This document shows positions 34,585 through 43,314 of a stretch of 64,000 nt of DNA, one piece after another. The notes below the pieces were generated by a model. The model saw only the letters and a list, made by a program, of their open reading frames with translations. It was not told the origin of the DNA and made no database searches. The translations under genes were made by a program, and so were the position numbers. How positions within the stretch are numbered: position 1 is the stretch's first letter; every line of letters starts with the position of its first letter. The DNA is from CBDCDJ01 sp965215355 (lineage in GTDB: Bacteria > Deinococcota > Deinococci > Deinococcales > Trueperaceae): NCBI GenBank assembly GCA_965215355.1, contig CBDCDJ010000007.1:310001-374000 (forward strand), given 5' to 3'.

Positions 34585-34941
34585 TCAGGCTCGAGCCGAC
34601 TTGGAAACCTCGACCAGACTCTTGAACGCTTCGGGCTGCTGTACAGCCAGGTCGGCGAGCATTTTGCGGTTGATTTCCACACCCGAAGTGCGCAGGCCGC
34701 TGATAAAGGTCGAGTAGCTCATGCCCTCCTGCCGCGCGGCGGCGTTGATGCGGGCAATCCACAACCTGCGAAAGTCCGCCTTTTTGTCACGGCGGTCGCG
34801 GTACTCGTAGTCGGCGGCGTTGAGGAGCGTCTGCTGGGCGATGCGGAAGCTGCGCGAGCGCAAGCCCCAAAAACCCTTGGCACGCTTCAGGACTTTTTTG
34901 TGCTTGGCCCGGCGGACGGTGCTCGTCTTGGCGCGCGGCAT
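34585..34941 (-). CDS. rplT: 50S ribosomal protein L20
   Basis: A 118-residue protein of standard length. MPRAKTSTVRRAKHKKVLKRAKGFWGLRS, AADYEYRDRRDKKADFRRLWIARINAAARQEG and YSTFISGLRTSGVEINRKMLADLA are unmistakable L20. It binds 23S rRNA early in assembly. It starts three bases after the rpmI stop. Confidence 0.98.
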   Translation of the reverse strand: MPRAKTSTVRRAKHKKVLKRAKGFWGLRSRSFRIAQQTLLNAADYEYRDRRDKKADFRRLWIARINAAARQEGMSYSTFISGLRTSGVEINRKMLADLAVQQPEAFKSLVEVSKSARA

Positions 34942-34944
34942 GGC

Positions 34945-35142
34945 TTAGTCGTAGGGCAGAAGCTTTTTGATGCGGTCAGCCTCTGCGGTCGCTATGATGA
35001 GGTCGGTGCGGCCCTGGCGGATGCGCCCGCCGCTCTTTTTGGCGTTGAGGTGGCGTTTGCCGCTCCGCATCGCCTTGACTTTACCTCGCCCGGTGATTTT
35101 GACACGGGCTTTGGTGCCCTTGTGGGTCTTTAACTTCGGCAT
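34945..35142 (-). CDS. rpmI: 50S ribosomal protein L35
   Basis: A 65-residue basic protein, MPKLKTHKGTKARVKITGRGK with KRHLNAKKSGGRIRQ, standard L35. ATG 35142 has AAGGAG upstream. Second gene of the infC operon. Confidence 0.97.
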   Translation of the reverse strand: MPKLKTHKGTKARVKITGRGKVKAMRSGKRHLNAKKSGGRIRQGRTDLIIATAEADRIKKLLPYD

Positions 35143-35249
35143 GGTACTAACTCCTTGTGGCACGCTTAGGTGCCGTTGTTCTTGCGCCCGGCTTACTCTC
35201 GAGGGCGAAGCTACAGCGTAAATGGCTTAGGGTAAGCAGAGATTGGTCT

Positions 35250-35756
35250 TCAAGCAGGCCTCAGCACCATGTTCATGTCCATCCCGGCGAGGGTCGGTGC
35301 CATATCGACGACGGCGATTTCCGTGGTCTCTTTAGCGACGCGGTTGAGCAGTTCTTGGCCCAGCTCAGGGTGGGTGCGTTCACGGCCTCGGAACATGATG
35401 ACCACCCGCACCTTGTGGCCGCCTTCCAAAAAGCGGCGAATGTGCTTGACCTTCGTCTGGTAATCGTGTTCCTCGATTTTGACGCGGAACTTGATGGCTT
35501 TCATCTCTTGCTGGCGGGAGCGCTTGCGCGCTTCTTTTTCCTGCTGTTGCAGTTCGTAGCGGTACTTGCCGTAGTCCAGCAGTTTTGCCACCGGCGGATT
35601 CGCCGTTTCACCGACCAAGACCAGGTCAAGGTCTTCGTCTCGAGCGCGTTGCAACGCGTCTCGCGTGTCGACAATCCCGACCTGCTCACCGTCTCCGGCA
35701 ATCAGGCGCACCTGTCTCATCCGAATCTGCTCGTTAACCTTCAACTCTTTCGCTAT
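35250..35756 (-). CDS. infC: Translation initiation factor IF-3, probably starting at AUA
   Basis: A 168-residue protein: ELKVNEQIRMRQVRLIAGDGEQVGIVDTRDAL opens the N-domain, LLDYGKYRYELQQQEKEARKR the linker, and KVRVVIMFRGRERTHPELGQELL the C-domain. No ATG is in position. The Shine-Dalgarno GGAGGTG (35762-35768) stands eight bases before an ATA codon at 35756-35754, exactly where IF-3 proteins begin (IAKELKVNEQ). GTG at 35765 lies inside the SD, and TTG at 35771 precedes it. IF-3 discriminates against non-AUG starts, which allows autoregulation, as known for AUU in E. coli infC. Confidence 0.9.
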   Translation of the reverse strand: MAKELKVNEQIRMRQVRLIAGDGEQVGIVDTRDALQRARDEDLDLVLVGETANPPVAKLLDYGKYRYELQQQEKEARKRSRQQEMKAIKFRVKIEEHDYQTKVKHIRRFLEGGHKVRVVIMFRGRERTHPELGQELLNRVAKETTEIAVVDMAPTLAGMDMNMVLRPA

Positions 35757-35801
35757 AGACGCCACCTCCAAAGTGCAGTGCCTTCGGGCACACAGCTAAG
35801 C

Positions 35802-35830
35802 AGTCTAGCAAAAAAAGTATACAGGGTCAA
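35802..35830 (-). promoter_or_regulatory. Promoter of the infC operon
   Basis: TTGACC (35830-35825) and TAGACT (35807-35802) are separated by exactly 17 bp. The start would be near 35795, giving a ~40-nt leader with a small GTGCC-CGAA-GGCAC hairpin ahead of the SD. A MITE-like element begins 16 bp upstream of the -35. Confidence 0.7.
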
Positions 35831-35846
35831 AGGCCGGAACACACCG

Positions 35847-36123
35847 GCAGCAGTTCCAAATTTAACCAAATTCGATTTCAATGACGTGCTGAACGGTACT
35901 CTCAAGAGATAGGCGACGAGCAATCGAGCAGCTACAGAGGCTGTTTCGGAGAATAACCCTTCAGTTTCTGGTGAACTAAGCTCCCTTAGCAACTTTTTAG
36001 AAGCGTCCCGCCAGATATTTAGCCCTCTTCTGAGCAAAGTAGAGGGGAATTAGCTGCTGTGCTGATAAGCTTTAACCTGCTCAACGCTGTTCGAGAGAGG
36101 GTTTGTTAAATTTGGAATTGCTG
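35847..36123. mobile_element. MITE-like non-autonomous element
   Basis: A 277-bp stretch bounded by GCAGCAGTTCCAAATTTAA (left) and an inverted TTAAATTTGGAATTGCTG (right, 36106-36123), the same terminal repeats as the adjacent IS. It contains no gene. An ACACCG 6-mer precedes it (35841-35846) and the same 6-mer follows the IS at 37600-37605, which looks like one target duplication around both elements. Confidence 0.6.
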
Positions 36124-36132
36124 GTTACAAGG

Positions 36133-37599
36133 CAGCAATTCCAAATTTAAGAATTCCCCTTGGTTCAACGAAAGCAGTAACCTTTTGGAATGGAAAGGTC
36201 ATTGAGCTTCAGCCGACTTGTCGAGATGTTGGGGAGCATCTTCGAAGGAATGCAAGATACCAGAAGCAAGAACAGGCACTACCGCTTAAGTGAGATAGGT
36301 CTAGCGGCATTTTCGGTGTTCTTTACGCAGAACGCTTCGTTTCTGGAGTGGCAACGGGAGATGGTAAGTCGCAAAGGCCAAAGCAACGTGCAGACCCTGT
36401 TCGGGATAGACCGCATCGCGCGCGACGAACAGATTAAGAACGTGCTCGACGAGCATTCACCCGACACATTGGCTGCAGCTTATCGCTATGTGGTGCGTGA
36501 ACTCGTCGCTGCGGGTTTGCTCAAGCAGCACTTCGAGAATGCAGGAAGGGTGTTGGTGGCGCTGGACGGCACGCAGTACCACAGTTCGGAACGGGTGCGT
36601 TGCGAGCAGTGCAGCCGAGTCGTGAAAGACGGCAAAACACGTTATGGGCACACGGTCTTGTTGCCGGTCATTGTCAGTGCAGGTCGAACCGAGGTGCTCA
36701 GCTTAGAACCCGAGTTCGTTCTGTGTGAAGACGGGGAAAGCAAACAAGATTGCGAGAGTGCGGCTGCCAAGCGCTGGCTGAAATACAAACTCCCCGAGTA
36801 CGCCTTTGCCAGGGTCGTCATCTTAGGGGACGACCTGTACTGTCATCAGCCGACTTGCGAAACGGTACTCGCTACCGGTCATGACTTCATCTTTGTGTGC
36901 AAGCCGAGTTCGCATAAGACGCTTTACGAGTATCTCTCGCTCAGTCCCATTGAAGAAATCACCCTTACACAGGGTCAGGGTAAGAAACAGCGCACCCTTA
37001 CCTACCGTTTTGCCAACGCTCTCCCGCTACGCGACAGCCCCGATGCCTTACATGTGAACTGGTGCGAGGTCACTGAGCAAGATGCTAAGGGCAAGACGCT
37101 TTACCACAACACCTTTGCTACCAACTTGCACCTCAGTTCACAGACCGTTGTCCGTGTTGCAACCTGGGGACGTGCCCGGTGGAAAGTCGAGAACGAGGGC
37201 AACAACGTGCTTAAAACCAAGGGCTATAGAAGAGCCCTCAGCAGGGCGTATCATGCCGTTATGACTGAGCGCGTTGATGACCAGATGCTACCTGCTGCTG
37301 AAGGCTCTTTTTGAGCACAACTTCGGTCACGGTAAACAGCATCTCTCGACCATGCTGCTGTCGCTGATGTTACTCGCTTTCTTGTTTCACTCACTTTTCG
37401 ACCTGCTCGACGAACGTTACCAGGCCATCCGCACCCGCTTGGGTCCCCGTTCGTCCTTCTTTGGAGACTTGCGCACCCTGACGCGTTTTCACCTGTTCGA
37501 CTCTTGGCCTCAGCTTTTGCTCTTTATGGCTCAAGGTCTTAAACTTGAGGGCGTGTTAGAGTTGGACTCAAGTTGATTGGTTAAATTTGGAACTGCTGC
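36133..37599 (+). mobile_element. Insertion sequence with 18-bp ends, unclassified (ISNCY-like)
   Basis: A 1467-bp element with terminal repeats CAGCAATTCCAAATTTAA (36133-36150) and TTAAATTTGGAACTGCTG (37581-37598). Nine bases separate it from the MITE-like element with matching ends. It encodes one transposase, broken near its end. The outer flanks ACACCG at 35841-35846 and 37600-37605 are identical. Confidence 0.75.
36190..37576 (+). pseudogene. DDE transposase interrupted by a small palindromic insertion
   Basis: The first ~345 codons form a DDE transposase: VLVALDGTQYHSS (Asp), ARVVILGDDLYCH (Asp), WKVENEGNNVLKTKGY (Glu). The next ~84 bp (37228-37311) code for unrelated residues and shift the frame; EHNFGHGKQHLSTMLLSLMLLAFLFHSLFDLL, the expected continuation, resumes in another frame to 37576. 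The inserted piece has imperfect inverted repeats at its ends. The first frame stops at 37314. Confidence 0.7.
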
Positions 37600-37781
37600 A
37601 CACCGAACGCAGCGTTAAACGCGAACAGCCGACCAAAAGCGCGGGTCGGTGCGTCTTTGAGGACAAGTCCTGGAAGCTCAACTCACGCTTGCCCAAACTT
37701 TACTCGGTTGCGCTCCGCCCCTCAACTTCAACCCCAGACACCCCGGTTCCCACTCCGAACGCCTGCATCTTGTTGGGGAAT

Positions 37782-37825
37782 ACAGGAAGGGTTAGGGACG
37801 TCTAGACACCCCTAACCCTTCCTGT
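37782..37825. terminator. Strong 16-bp hairpin terminator
   Basis: ACAGGAAGGGTTAGGG (37782-37797) pairs perfectly with 37810-37825 around a 12-nt loop. On the plus strand a T-rich run (TTTTTTCTT, 37832-37840) follows; on the minus strand it would stop readthrough from the tRNA. Confidence 0.8.
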
Positions 37826-37839
37826 GACGAGTTTTTTCT

Positions 37840-37915
37840 TGGTGGGCGGTATAGGGATTGAACCTACGACCCCTCGCGTGTGAAGCGAGTGCTCTCCCGC
37901 TGAGCTAACCGCCCC
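37840..37915 (-). tRNA. tRNA-Val (CAC)
   Basis: A 76-nt minus-strand tRNA with encoded CCA. Acceptor GGGGCGG pairs with CCGCCCA through a G-C rich stem; D-arm GCTCAGCGGGAGAGC; anticodon stem-loop CTCGC-TTCACAC-GCGAG with anticodon CAC; T-arm TAGGTTCAATCCCTA. All arms fold. It reads GUG valine codons. Confidence 0.96.
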
Positions 37916-38061
37916 GGCGTGCCGTAGTTTACTGCATCCGGCAGGACACGTCAAACCAAAATCGGGGTCGTTCGGAAGCTGATGGCGGTAAAAGTTCACG
38001 CTGAGGTTTTACCATCACCAGCTCCTACTCCGAGCTTGAGAAAGTGTGTGCGGGGTACACC

Positions 38062-39453
38062 TTACCCGCCGCGGCGCTCTAAAATGTAAGCGCGCTCGAT
38101 GCGGTCGGGTTGAGGCCAGAAGCCGATGCTCGGTTGTCCTGTTCCCGGCTGCACGCCGACCACGGCGCTGTAGTTGCCCACCGTCACGCGCCGTCCCGGC
38201 TCCGGCAGGCCGCCGAGGGTGGCGACGAGGTGCGCGGCGACGCTTGTAACGGGGTCACCTTCCAAAAAGACGCCCTGGGTTGCCAACAGGCCGAGCGTGT
38301 CGCTGAGCAGGGCCGTGGCGACAGGCTGCGCGGGGTCTAAGGGTTGCAGCGCGTCCAACACGTCGGCTCCTTCGACCACGCGGGCGAAAATGGTGTGGCT
38401 CCCGTCGAGCCAGGGTGCGGCGCCAAAGGTGATAAAAAACTGCGAGCCGCTACTGTCCGGGCCGGTGTCGACCATCGACACGACGCCGCGTTCGCTGTGG
38501 CTCAAGCCGGGCGTGTCTTCGTGGGGCAGGTTGTAGCCTGGCCCGCCGTTGCCCGTTCCGCTGGGGTCGCCCGTCTGTGCGACGAAGTTGCCGATCACGC
38601 GGTGGAAGGGGAGACCGTCGTAAAACCTGTTTTGGGTCAAAAACACGAAGTTGTTGACCGTCTGGGGAGCGTCGTTCTCCAGCAGGTCGATGAGCATGGT
38701 GCCGCGGCTGGTTTCCAGCACGGCCATATAGTCGGTGTTCGGCTCGAGCACGTCGCCGGGTGCGGCAAAGACGGTGGCGCGCAACTCTGTGGGTTCCAAA
38801 ACGCTAAAACCGCCCGTCGTAGCTAGCGCGGGCGCGACCCCGGCGTCAGTAGTTTGGGCGTCGGTGGGTTGGGCGTCGGTGGGTTGGACAGTGCCGACAG
38901 CCTGAGCGTCGGCCCGGCTGATGTCTACCTGGCTGATAGCGACAGCTTGGGTGATGTCGGTCTCGAAGACTTCGGGGTTGTAGGCAACGGTTCCCCCGCG
39001 GACGCCGAGCACGTCCAACCAGGTAGCGAGCGTGTCGGGGTCGACGGCAAAACAGGTCTTTACGCGTACCGAGGCGAAGCTGTTCATAAAAGCTCGGAAA
39101 CGTGGGTTGGTCTTTCTCATGTCAGCAAGAGACGCGCGCAACAGCAGGACGGGCTGCGGCGTTCCCGAAATAGTCGTCACCACGCGAACCTCCAAGGTGT
39201 CGACCTCCGTATAGAAGGAAGCCTCGAACGGCAGGTAGAGAAAAAGGTTGCGGAGCGCAGCGTGCAGAAGCCCGGCTTCGAAACGCTGTTGCGAGCAGTC
39301 TTGGGCCTCGGCGTTCGAGGCGAGGCTGTCATAGTCCATCTCGTAGATGAGACGGTTGCCCGACGAGTCGACGATAACCGTGTCGCCTTGAGCGGTAGCG
39401 GCGGAAAGGACGAGCGCGAGGGCCGACAGGCCGAGGCGTGCTAGGTAAACCAC
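38062..39453 (-). CDS. Secreted cyclophilin-type peptidyl-prolyl isomerase with N-terminal extension
   Basis: A 463-residue exported protein from GTG 39453 behind AAGGAG. Signal peptide LSALALVLSAATAQ, then ~190 residues of unknown fold with three cysteines, a Thr/Asp/Ala-rich linker with repeated QPTDA, and a cyclophilin domain (~245-395): FHRVIGNFVAQTGDPSGTGNGGPGY, RGVVSMVDTGPDSSGSQFFITF, LDGSHTIFARVVEG. It should assist folding of exported proteins. The extra N-terminal region is not part of usual cyclophilins. Confidence 0.85.
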   Translation of the reverse strand: MVYLARLGLSALALVLSAATAQGDTVIVDSSGNRLIYEMDYDSLASNAEAQDCSQQRFEAGLLHAALRNLFLYLPFEASFYTEVDTLEVRVVTTISGTPQPVLLLRASLADMRKTNPRFRAFMNSFASVRVKTCFAVDPDTLATWLDVLGVRGGTVAYNPEVFETDITQAVAISQVDISRADAQAVGTVQPTDAQPTDAQTTDAGVAPALATTGGFSVLEPTELRATVFAAPGDVLEPNTDYMAVLETSRGTMLIDLLENDAPQTVNNFVFLTQNRFYDGLPFHRVIGNFVAQTGDPSGTGNGGPGYNLPHEDTPGLSHSERGVVSMVDTGPDSSGSQFFITFGAAPWLDGSHTIFARVVEGADVLDALQPLDPAQPVATALLSDTLGLLATQGVFLEGDPVTSVAAHLVATLGGLPEPGRRVTVGNYSAVVGVQPGTGQPSIGFWPQPDRIERAYILERRGG

Positions 39454-39491
39454 GTAAGGCTCCTTTCAAAAAGACGTGTAAGGGGTTTAGC

Positions 39492-39525
39492 AACCAAAAA
39501 TGTAGCGGCGCTCGAGCGCCGCTAC
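39492..39525 (-). terminator. Terminator of the collagen-like gene
   Basis: A perfect 24-bp palindrome centred on CTCGAG (39502-39525), followed leftward by ATTTTTGG. It lies 20 bases after the stop of the collagen-like gene. Confidence 0.8.
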
Positions 39526-39544
39526 TTTGAGAGATGCTCTAGCG

Positions 39545-41596
39545 TTACTTGTCGGCGGCGGGTTGAATGTCTACATCGGAGCGGCTTTGCAGCATCTGGA
39601 CTTGCCCCTCCAAGTCGCGGACTTGAGCCTCGAGCGTGGCAACGTAAGCGCTGTCGGTTTGTGCGCCGGTTTGCGCGTCGTAAAGGGCGCAGAACTCATA
39701 AAAGGCGTTCATAAAACCGTAAATCGGCTCTTCCAAACCGAGGCCGGTGGGCCCCTGAGGTCCGACGGGTCCCGTCGGTCCGGCCACACCCGGCGTGCCT
39801 TGTGGCCCCGGACCACCGGCAGGCCCGGCAACGCCTTGCGGCCCCATCGGCCCGATGCAGTCGAGCGCGTCCAGAACATCGTCGTTGTTGATGTCTTCTT
39901 CATCGTCGGGAAGGCCGTTGCGATTGCGGTCCCAGCAGCTCACGCCTGCCACGCCGGGCAGACCCTGGGGTCCCACAGGACCTACCGGGCCTATGTCTCC
40001 CTGCGGCCCTACCGGGCCTATCGGTCCGGTTACCCCGGTCGGCCCCGTCTCGCCCTGAAGCCCTGTCGCCCCGGTAAGGCCTGTTTCACCTTGCGGGCCA
40101 GTCGCTCCGGTCAGACCCGTTTCGCCCTGGGGTCCGGTGGGACCCGTCAAGCCGGTCTCACCTTGCGGACCCACCGGTCCTACCGGACCCGTCGCTCCGA
40201 CCGGCCCGACGTCACCTTGATTTCCTACCGGCCCCACCGGTCCGGCCGGTCCCGTTTCACCTTGGGGTCCTCCCGGCCCCATAAGGCCCATCGGCCCGGT
40301 TTCGCCTTGCGGTCCGGGTGCGCCTGGGACGCCTTGCGGCCCTGTCGGCCCAACGCAGTCGAGCGCGTCCAAAACGCCGTCGTTGTTGAGGTCCTCGTCT
40401 TCATCGGGCAGACCGTTGCGGTTGCGGTCCCAGCAGCTTACACCTGCGATACCGGGCAAGCCTTGCGGCCCCACGGGACCTGCCGGCCCCGTTGCACCTG
40501 TCGGTCCGGTCTCGCCTTGGGGTCCGGTCAGACCTGTTTCGCCCTGCGGGCCAGTGGCACCCGTCAGGCCCGTCTCGCCCTGCGGCCCGACCTCACCTTG
40601 AGGTCCAATCGGCCCCACAGGCCCGGTCGCTCCGGTGAGACCTGTTTCACCTTGAGGGCCGGCTGGCCCAGTCAAGCCCGTCTCACCTTGGGGTCCAACG
40701 GGCCCTATGGGTCCTATCGGTCCCGTTTCTCCCTGGGGTCCAGGGGAGCCGGTCAGTCCTGTTTCGCCTTGTGGGCCAGGCGGTCCTACCGGGCCTGTCG
40801 CTCCGGTTAAACCCGTCTCGCCCTGGGGGCCGGGCGAACCGGTCAAGCCCGTCTCGCCTTGCGGACCTATCGGGCCGACTTCACCCTGAGGTCCGGGAGG
40901 ACCGACCGGTCCCAGGTCGCCTTGGGGACCTACCGGCCCGATGGGCCCCGCTTCACCCTGCGGCCCTATCGGCCCCGTTGCACCCGTCGCCCCGGTCTCA
41001 CCTTGGGGTCCGGGTACACCCTGAACGCCCTGCGGCCCCGGAGGTCCCGCCGGTCCGGGCGGTCCCGGCACGATGGGAATTTCCAGGGTGGTACGGGGAG
41101 CGCAGAAGAGGTTCACTTGAACGAGCTGGCGTTCGGGGTCAACACCAGTCGGCTCGAGAATCGTAATCGTCAGTCCCGTCGAGAGCGAAACCGTCTCGTC
41201 GGGGCAGGTGGTGACGAACTCCACGACGTCGCGGTCGTCGACGCCGGCGACATCTATAAAGCCCGAAAAAGAGAGGATTTGCAGCCAAGCTCCTTCGGCG
41301 TCCGCCTCGACACTGTAGCGAATCGGCACCCCGCTCACGTTTCTCAAGACGAGGTTGTGAAGGCGCTCCTCTCCGATGATGGACGTGATGTTGATGACGG
41401 GAACGGTGGCCCTGACGCTCGGAATGTCCAGGGTGATTTGCTGCCCCGGCCGCGAGGTCGTCTGTGCGGAGACGCTGGCAAATCCCATCAAGAGACCTGC
41501 CATCATCAGCACACTTGCCATCTTCATGCCAAGTGGTTTTATACTAGGTGGTGCAGCTCGAGCTTTCGTCTGTCTCGGGGTTCGGTTCTCGGTCAT
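39545..41596 (-). CDS. Secreted collagen-like protein with two Cys-bounded calcium-loop cassettes
   Basis: A 683-residue exported protein; ATG 41596 follows GAGGGGAAG. An extended signal peptide ends near MAGLLMGFASVSA. Residues ~45-180 are a globular head; ~183-620 are Gly-X-Y repeats rich in GPQGETGLTG and GPVGPQG. Two cassettes interrupt them (~384-412, ~550-580): C-WDRNRNGLPDEDEDLNNDGVLDALD-C type, each with paired DxNxNG EF-hand/dockerin-like loops between two cysteines. The last ~65 residues are a coiled coil (YVATLEAQVRDLEGQVQMLQ), a likely trimerisation unit. Probably a surface or biofilm fibre. Confidence 0.9.
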   Translation of the reverse strand: MTENRTPRQTKARAAPPSIKPLGMKMASVLMMAGLLMGFASVSAQTTSRPGQQITLDIPSVRATVPVINITSIIGEERLHNLVLRNVSGVPIRYSVEADAEGAWLQILSFSGFIDVAGVDDRDVVEFVTTCPDETVSLSTGLTITILEPTGVDPERQLVQVNLFCAPRTTLEIPIVPGPPGPAGPPGPQGVQGVPGPQGETGATGATGPIGPQGEAGPIGPVGPQGDLGPVGPPGPQGEVGPIGPQGETGLTGSPGPQGETGLTGATGPVGPPGPQGETGLTGSPGPQGETGPIGPIGPVGPQGETGLTGPAGPQGETGLTGATGPVGPIGPQGEVGPQGETGLTGATGPQGETGLTGPQGETGPTGATGPAGPVGPQGLPGIAGVSCWDRNRNGLPDEDEDLNNDGVLDALDCVGPTGPQGVPGAPGPQGETGPMGLMGPGGPQGETGPAGPVGPVGNQGDVGPVGATGPVGPVGPQGETGLTGPTGPQGETGLTGATGPQGETGLTGATGLQGETGPTGVTGPIGPVGPQGDIGPVGPVGPQGLPGVAGVSCWDRNRNGLPDDEEDINNDDVLDALDCIGPMGPQGVAGPAGGPGPQGTPGVAGPTGPVGPQGPTGLGLEEPIYGFMNAFYEFCALYDAQTGAQTDSAYVATLEAQVRDLEGQVQMLQSRSDVDIQPAADK

Positions 41597-41874
41597 GCCA
41601 CTTCCCCTCACCTAAAATTTGATGATGAATTTATTGCCTTTTTGCCAATTTTCTCATCATCTCGGGCGATGGTAACATGGATTGTTAAGAATGTTTCATT
41701 CTGGCTCGAGCCCAACTGCATCCCGCAACGGTTCGGTATAGGTTTTCCCGAGAAGAGCAGTCAGGATTCAGTCGTCATCACAGGTTCACAATGCCTGGAT
41801 TCTGACTGCCGGCCACCGAAGGCTTGTGCACCCCGCAGTTACATTTTAGTCTCGTTTGGCGCGCCCCTCGAGCC

Positions 41875-42876
41875 TCAGGTCACGCGCTCTTTTTTCGCCT
41901 TTTTGGGTTCACTGCTTGTTTCAGTGTTGGGGGCGTAGCGCTCCGTCAGGCGTGCCAACAGGTCAGCGGTCTGCTCGCCCGTCAAACTCTCCAAACTGTC
42001 CACCTTGTGATAGTGCCGCGCTGCGGTCAAAAGTTGCGCGCGCTCGACGCCGAAACTTTCAGCTTGGGTGATGAGGTCTTGCAAGGTCGGGCCGGGATCA
42101 ACCGGGGTGGTCGTTTGGGGCAGCAAAAAGGCGGGGATGTCGTCGGCGACGGGTTGCGGCGCGTCGTCCAGGCGCGCTAAGAAGTCGCTGAAACTCGGGT
42201 TGGTCAGTTCCATGCCCATCGGAAAGTAGGGGCTGTTGGTTTTGATGACGCGGGCGACGCGCACGGGTTCGAAGCCGTCCAGGCGCAAACTCAGCTCGAG
42301 CATCACGTCCACGAAGTATTCCAGGCCGCCCAGCGTCATGGGCAGCACGCGGCCCATCTCGTTTTCTTCCTGATCTTCTTTGCCCTTGGCGGCAATCTGG
42401 TCGGTGATGACGACGCAGCCGCCCGAGTCGATGCAGAGTCGGCGGAGCACCTCCTGGTAAAGCATCTGGTCGGCCTGGAGTTGCTCGGCGTTCGGTTGGG
42501 CGGTCGGGTCGCCGGTCGCGTCGCGCACGGCTTGGAGCGTTTGCCGGTACTTGCGCCCGAAGTACATCGTCCAGGAGTCGAGCGCGTAGCAGCCGTAACC
42601 CTGTTCCTGGCCCTCGCCGTCCAAGGCCCAGTCGATAAATTCTAAGAGTTCATCGGGATGGTGGACCTCGAGCGCGTCGAACTTCGGGTTCGACCCGGCA
42701 ACTTCGGGCAGGAGTCGCGCTTTGCGCTCCACGTCGAAAAAGCACAGCCGTCCCACGCCCGCGTCGGCGAGCGAGGCGGCGAAGTGGCTTTTTCCCGTTC
42801 CGGCGGCCCCGCGCACCGCTAAAACGAGACGTTTGTGCCCGGGCCGACGGCTGAGCGGATTGACGCGCTGTTTCAT
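41875..42876 (-). CDS. Phage-type RecA-like/Sak4-like ATPase
   Basis: A 333-residue AAA_24-type ATPase. Walker A is VRGAAGTGKSHFAAS, FFDVERKARLL follows, and Walker B-like CYALDSWTMYF. CVVITDQIAAKGKEDQEENEMGRVLPMTLGGLEYFVDVMLEL is a RecA-fold pattern. The C-terminal ~90 residues form a linker and a helical tail (EQTADLLARLTERY). Similar proteins (Sak4 group) are phage single-strand annealing or recombination ATPases. It lies just left of the prophage end and points away from it; whether it belongs to the prophage is unresolved. Confidence 0.65.
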   Translation of the reverse strand: MKQRVNPLSRRPGHKRLVLAVRGAAGTGKSHFAASLADAGVGRLCFFDVERKARLLPEVAGSNPKFDALEVHHPDELLEFIDWALDGEGQEQGYGCYALDSWTMYFGRKYRQTLQAVRDATGDPTAQPNAEQLQADQMLYQEVLRRLCIDSGGCVVITDQIAAKGKEDQEENEMGRVLPMTLGGLEYFVDVMLELSLRLDGFEPVRVARVIKTNSPYFPMGMELTNPSFSDFLARLDDAPQPVADDIPAFLLPQTTTPVDPGPTLQDLITQAESFGVERAQLLTAARHYHKVDSLESLTGEQTADLLARLTERYAPNTETSSEPKKAKKERVT

Positions 42877-43314
42877 GTTGCCTCCTGGATGTCACCTTAA
42901 ATAATGAGGTACAGCATCTTGTAGACATTATAGGCAAAGGGTGAGAAATTGCAAGCCCTCGAGCGGGGCAACCGCAAAGTCGTTGTTATCTTGCAAATTA
43001 AATCGCCGTTTCCCGTCAAATTAAATGTCAATCGTTCAAGCGAAAAAAGGTGGAATGGAGTGCAACACTTCTTTATTTTTTGCGTGCTGGTCGCCGTTTC
43101 GCGCGCTCGCCGTTTCGCGTAAAGGGGAATTTACTGAATTTGCCCGAAACTGAACGAAAAACGTGAATCCGTCAAATTAAATGTCAGTAACAGTGTTAAG
43201 TTAAAGCTCAAAAAGCCGATATGCAGAACCGTATACAGCCGCTTTATGAGAGGAATGTATACCAACTTGCTAGGTTGCTAGGTGTTGGAAGTTGCGACCT
43301 AATAGGCTAGTAAG
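42877..43314. promoter_or_regulatory. Left prophage end region with repeated transposase-site-like motifs
   Basis: A 438-bp AT-rich gap. GTCAAATTAAATGTCA occurs twice exactly (43015-43030, 43171-43186), with a variant GCAAATTAAATCGCC at 42993. TCGCCGTTTCGCG occurs twice (43091-43103, 43107-43119) with a variant at 43003. These resemble the multiple MuA-type binding sites at ends of transposable phages. A terminal TGTTATC at ~42984 is my best guess for the left end. TTGCTAGG is tandemly repeated at 43267-43282. Confidence 0.55.

Noticed and set aside
39527..40810. Long plus-strand open frame of 427 codons opposite the collagen-like gene
   Set aside because: It is the antisense of Gly-X-Y repeats, which lack stops on both strands; the product is an Arg/Ser/Pro repeat with no start signal.
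43267..43282. Tandem TTGCTAGG pair considered as a CRISPR-like or iteron array
   Set aside because: Only two units, no spacers and no cas genes; no CRISPR array is visible anywhere in the window.
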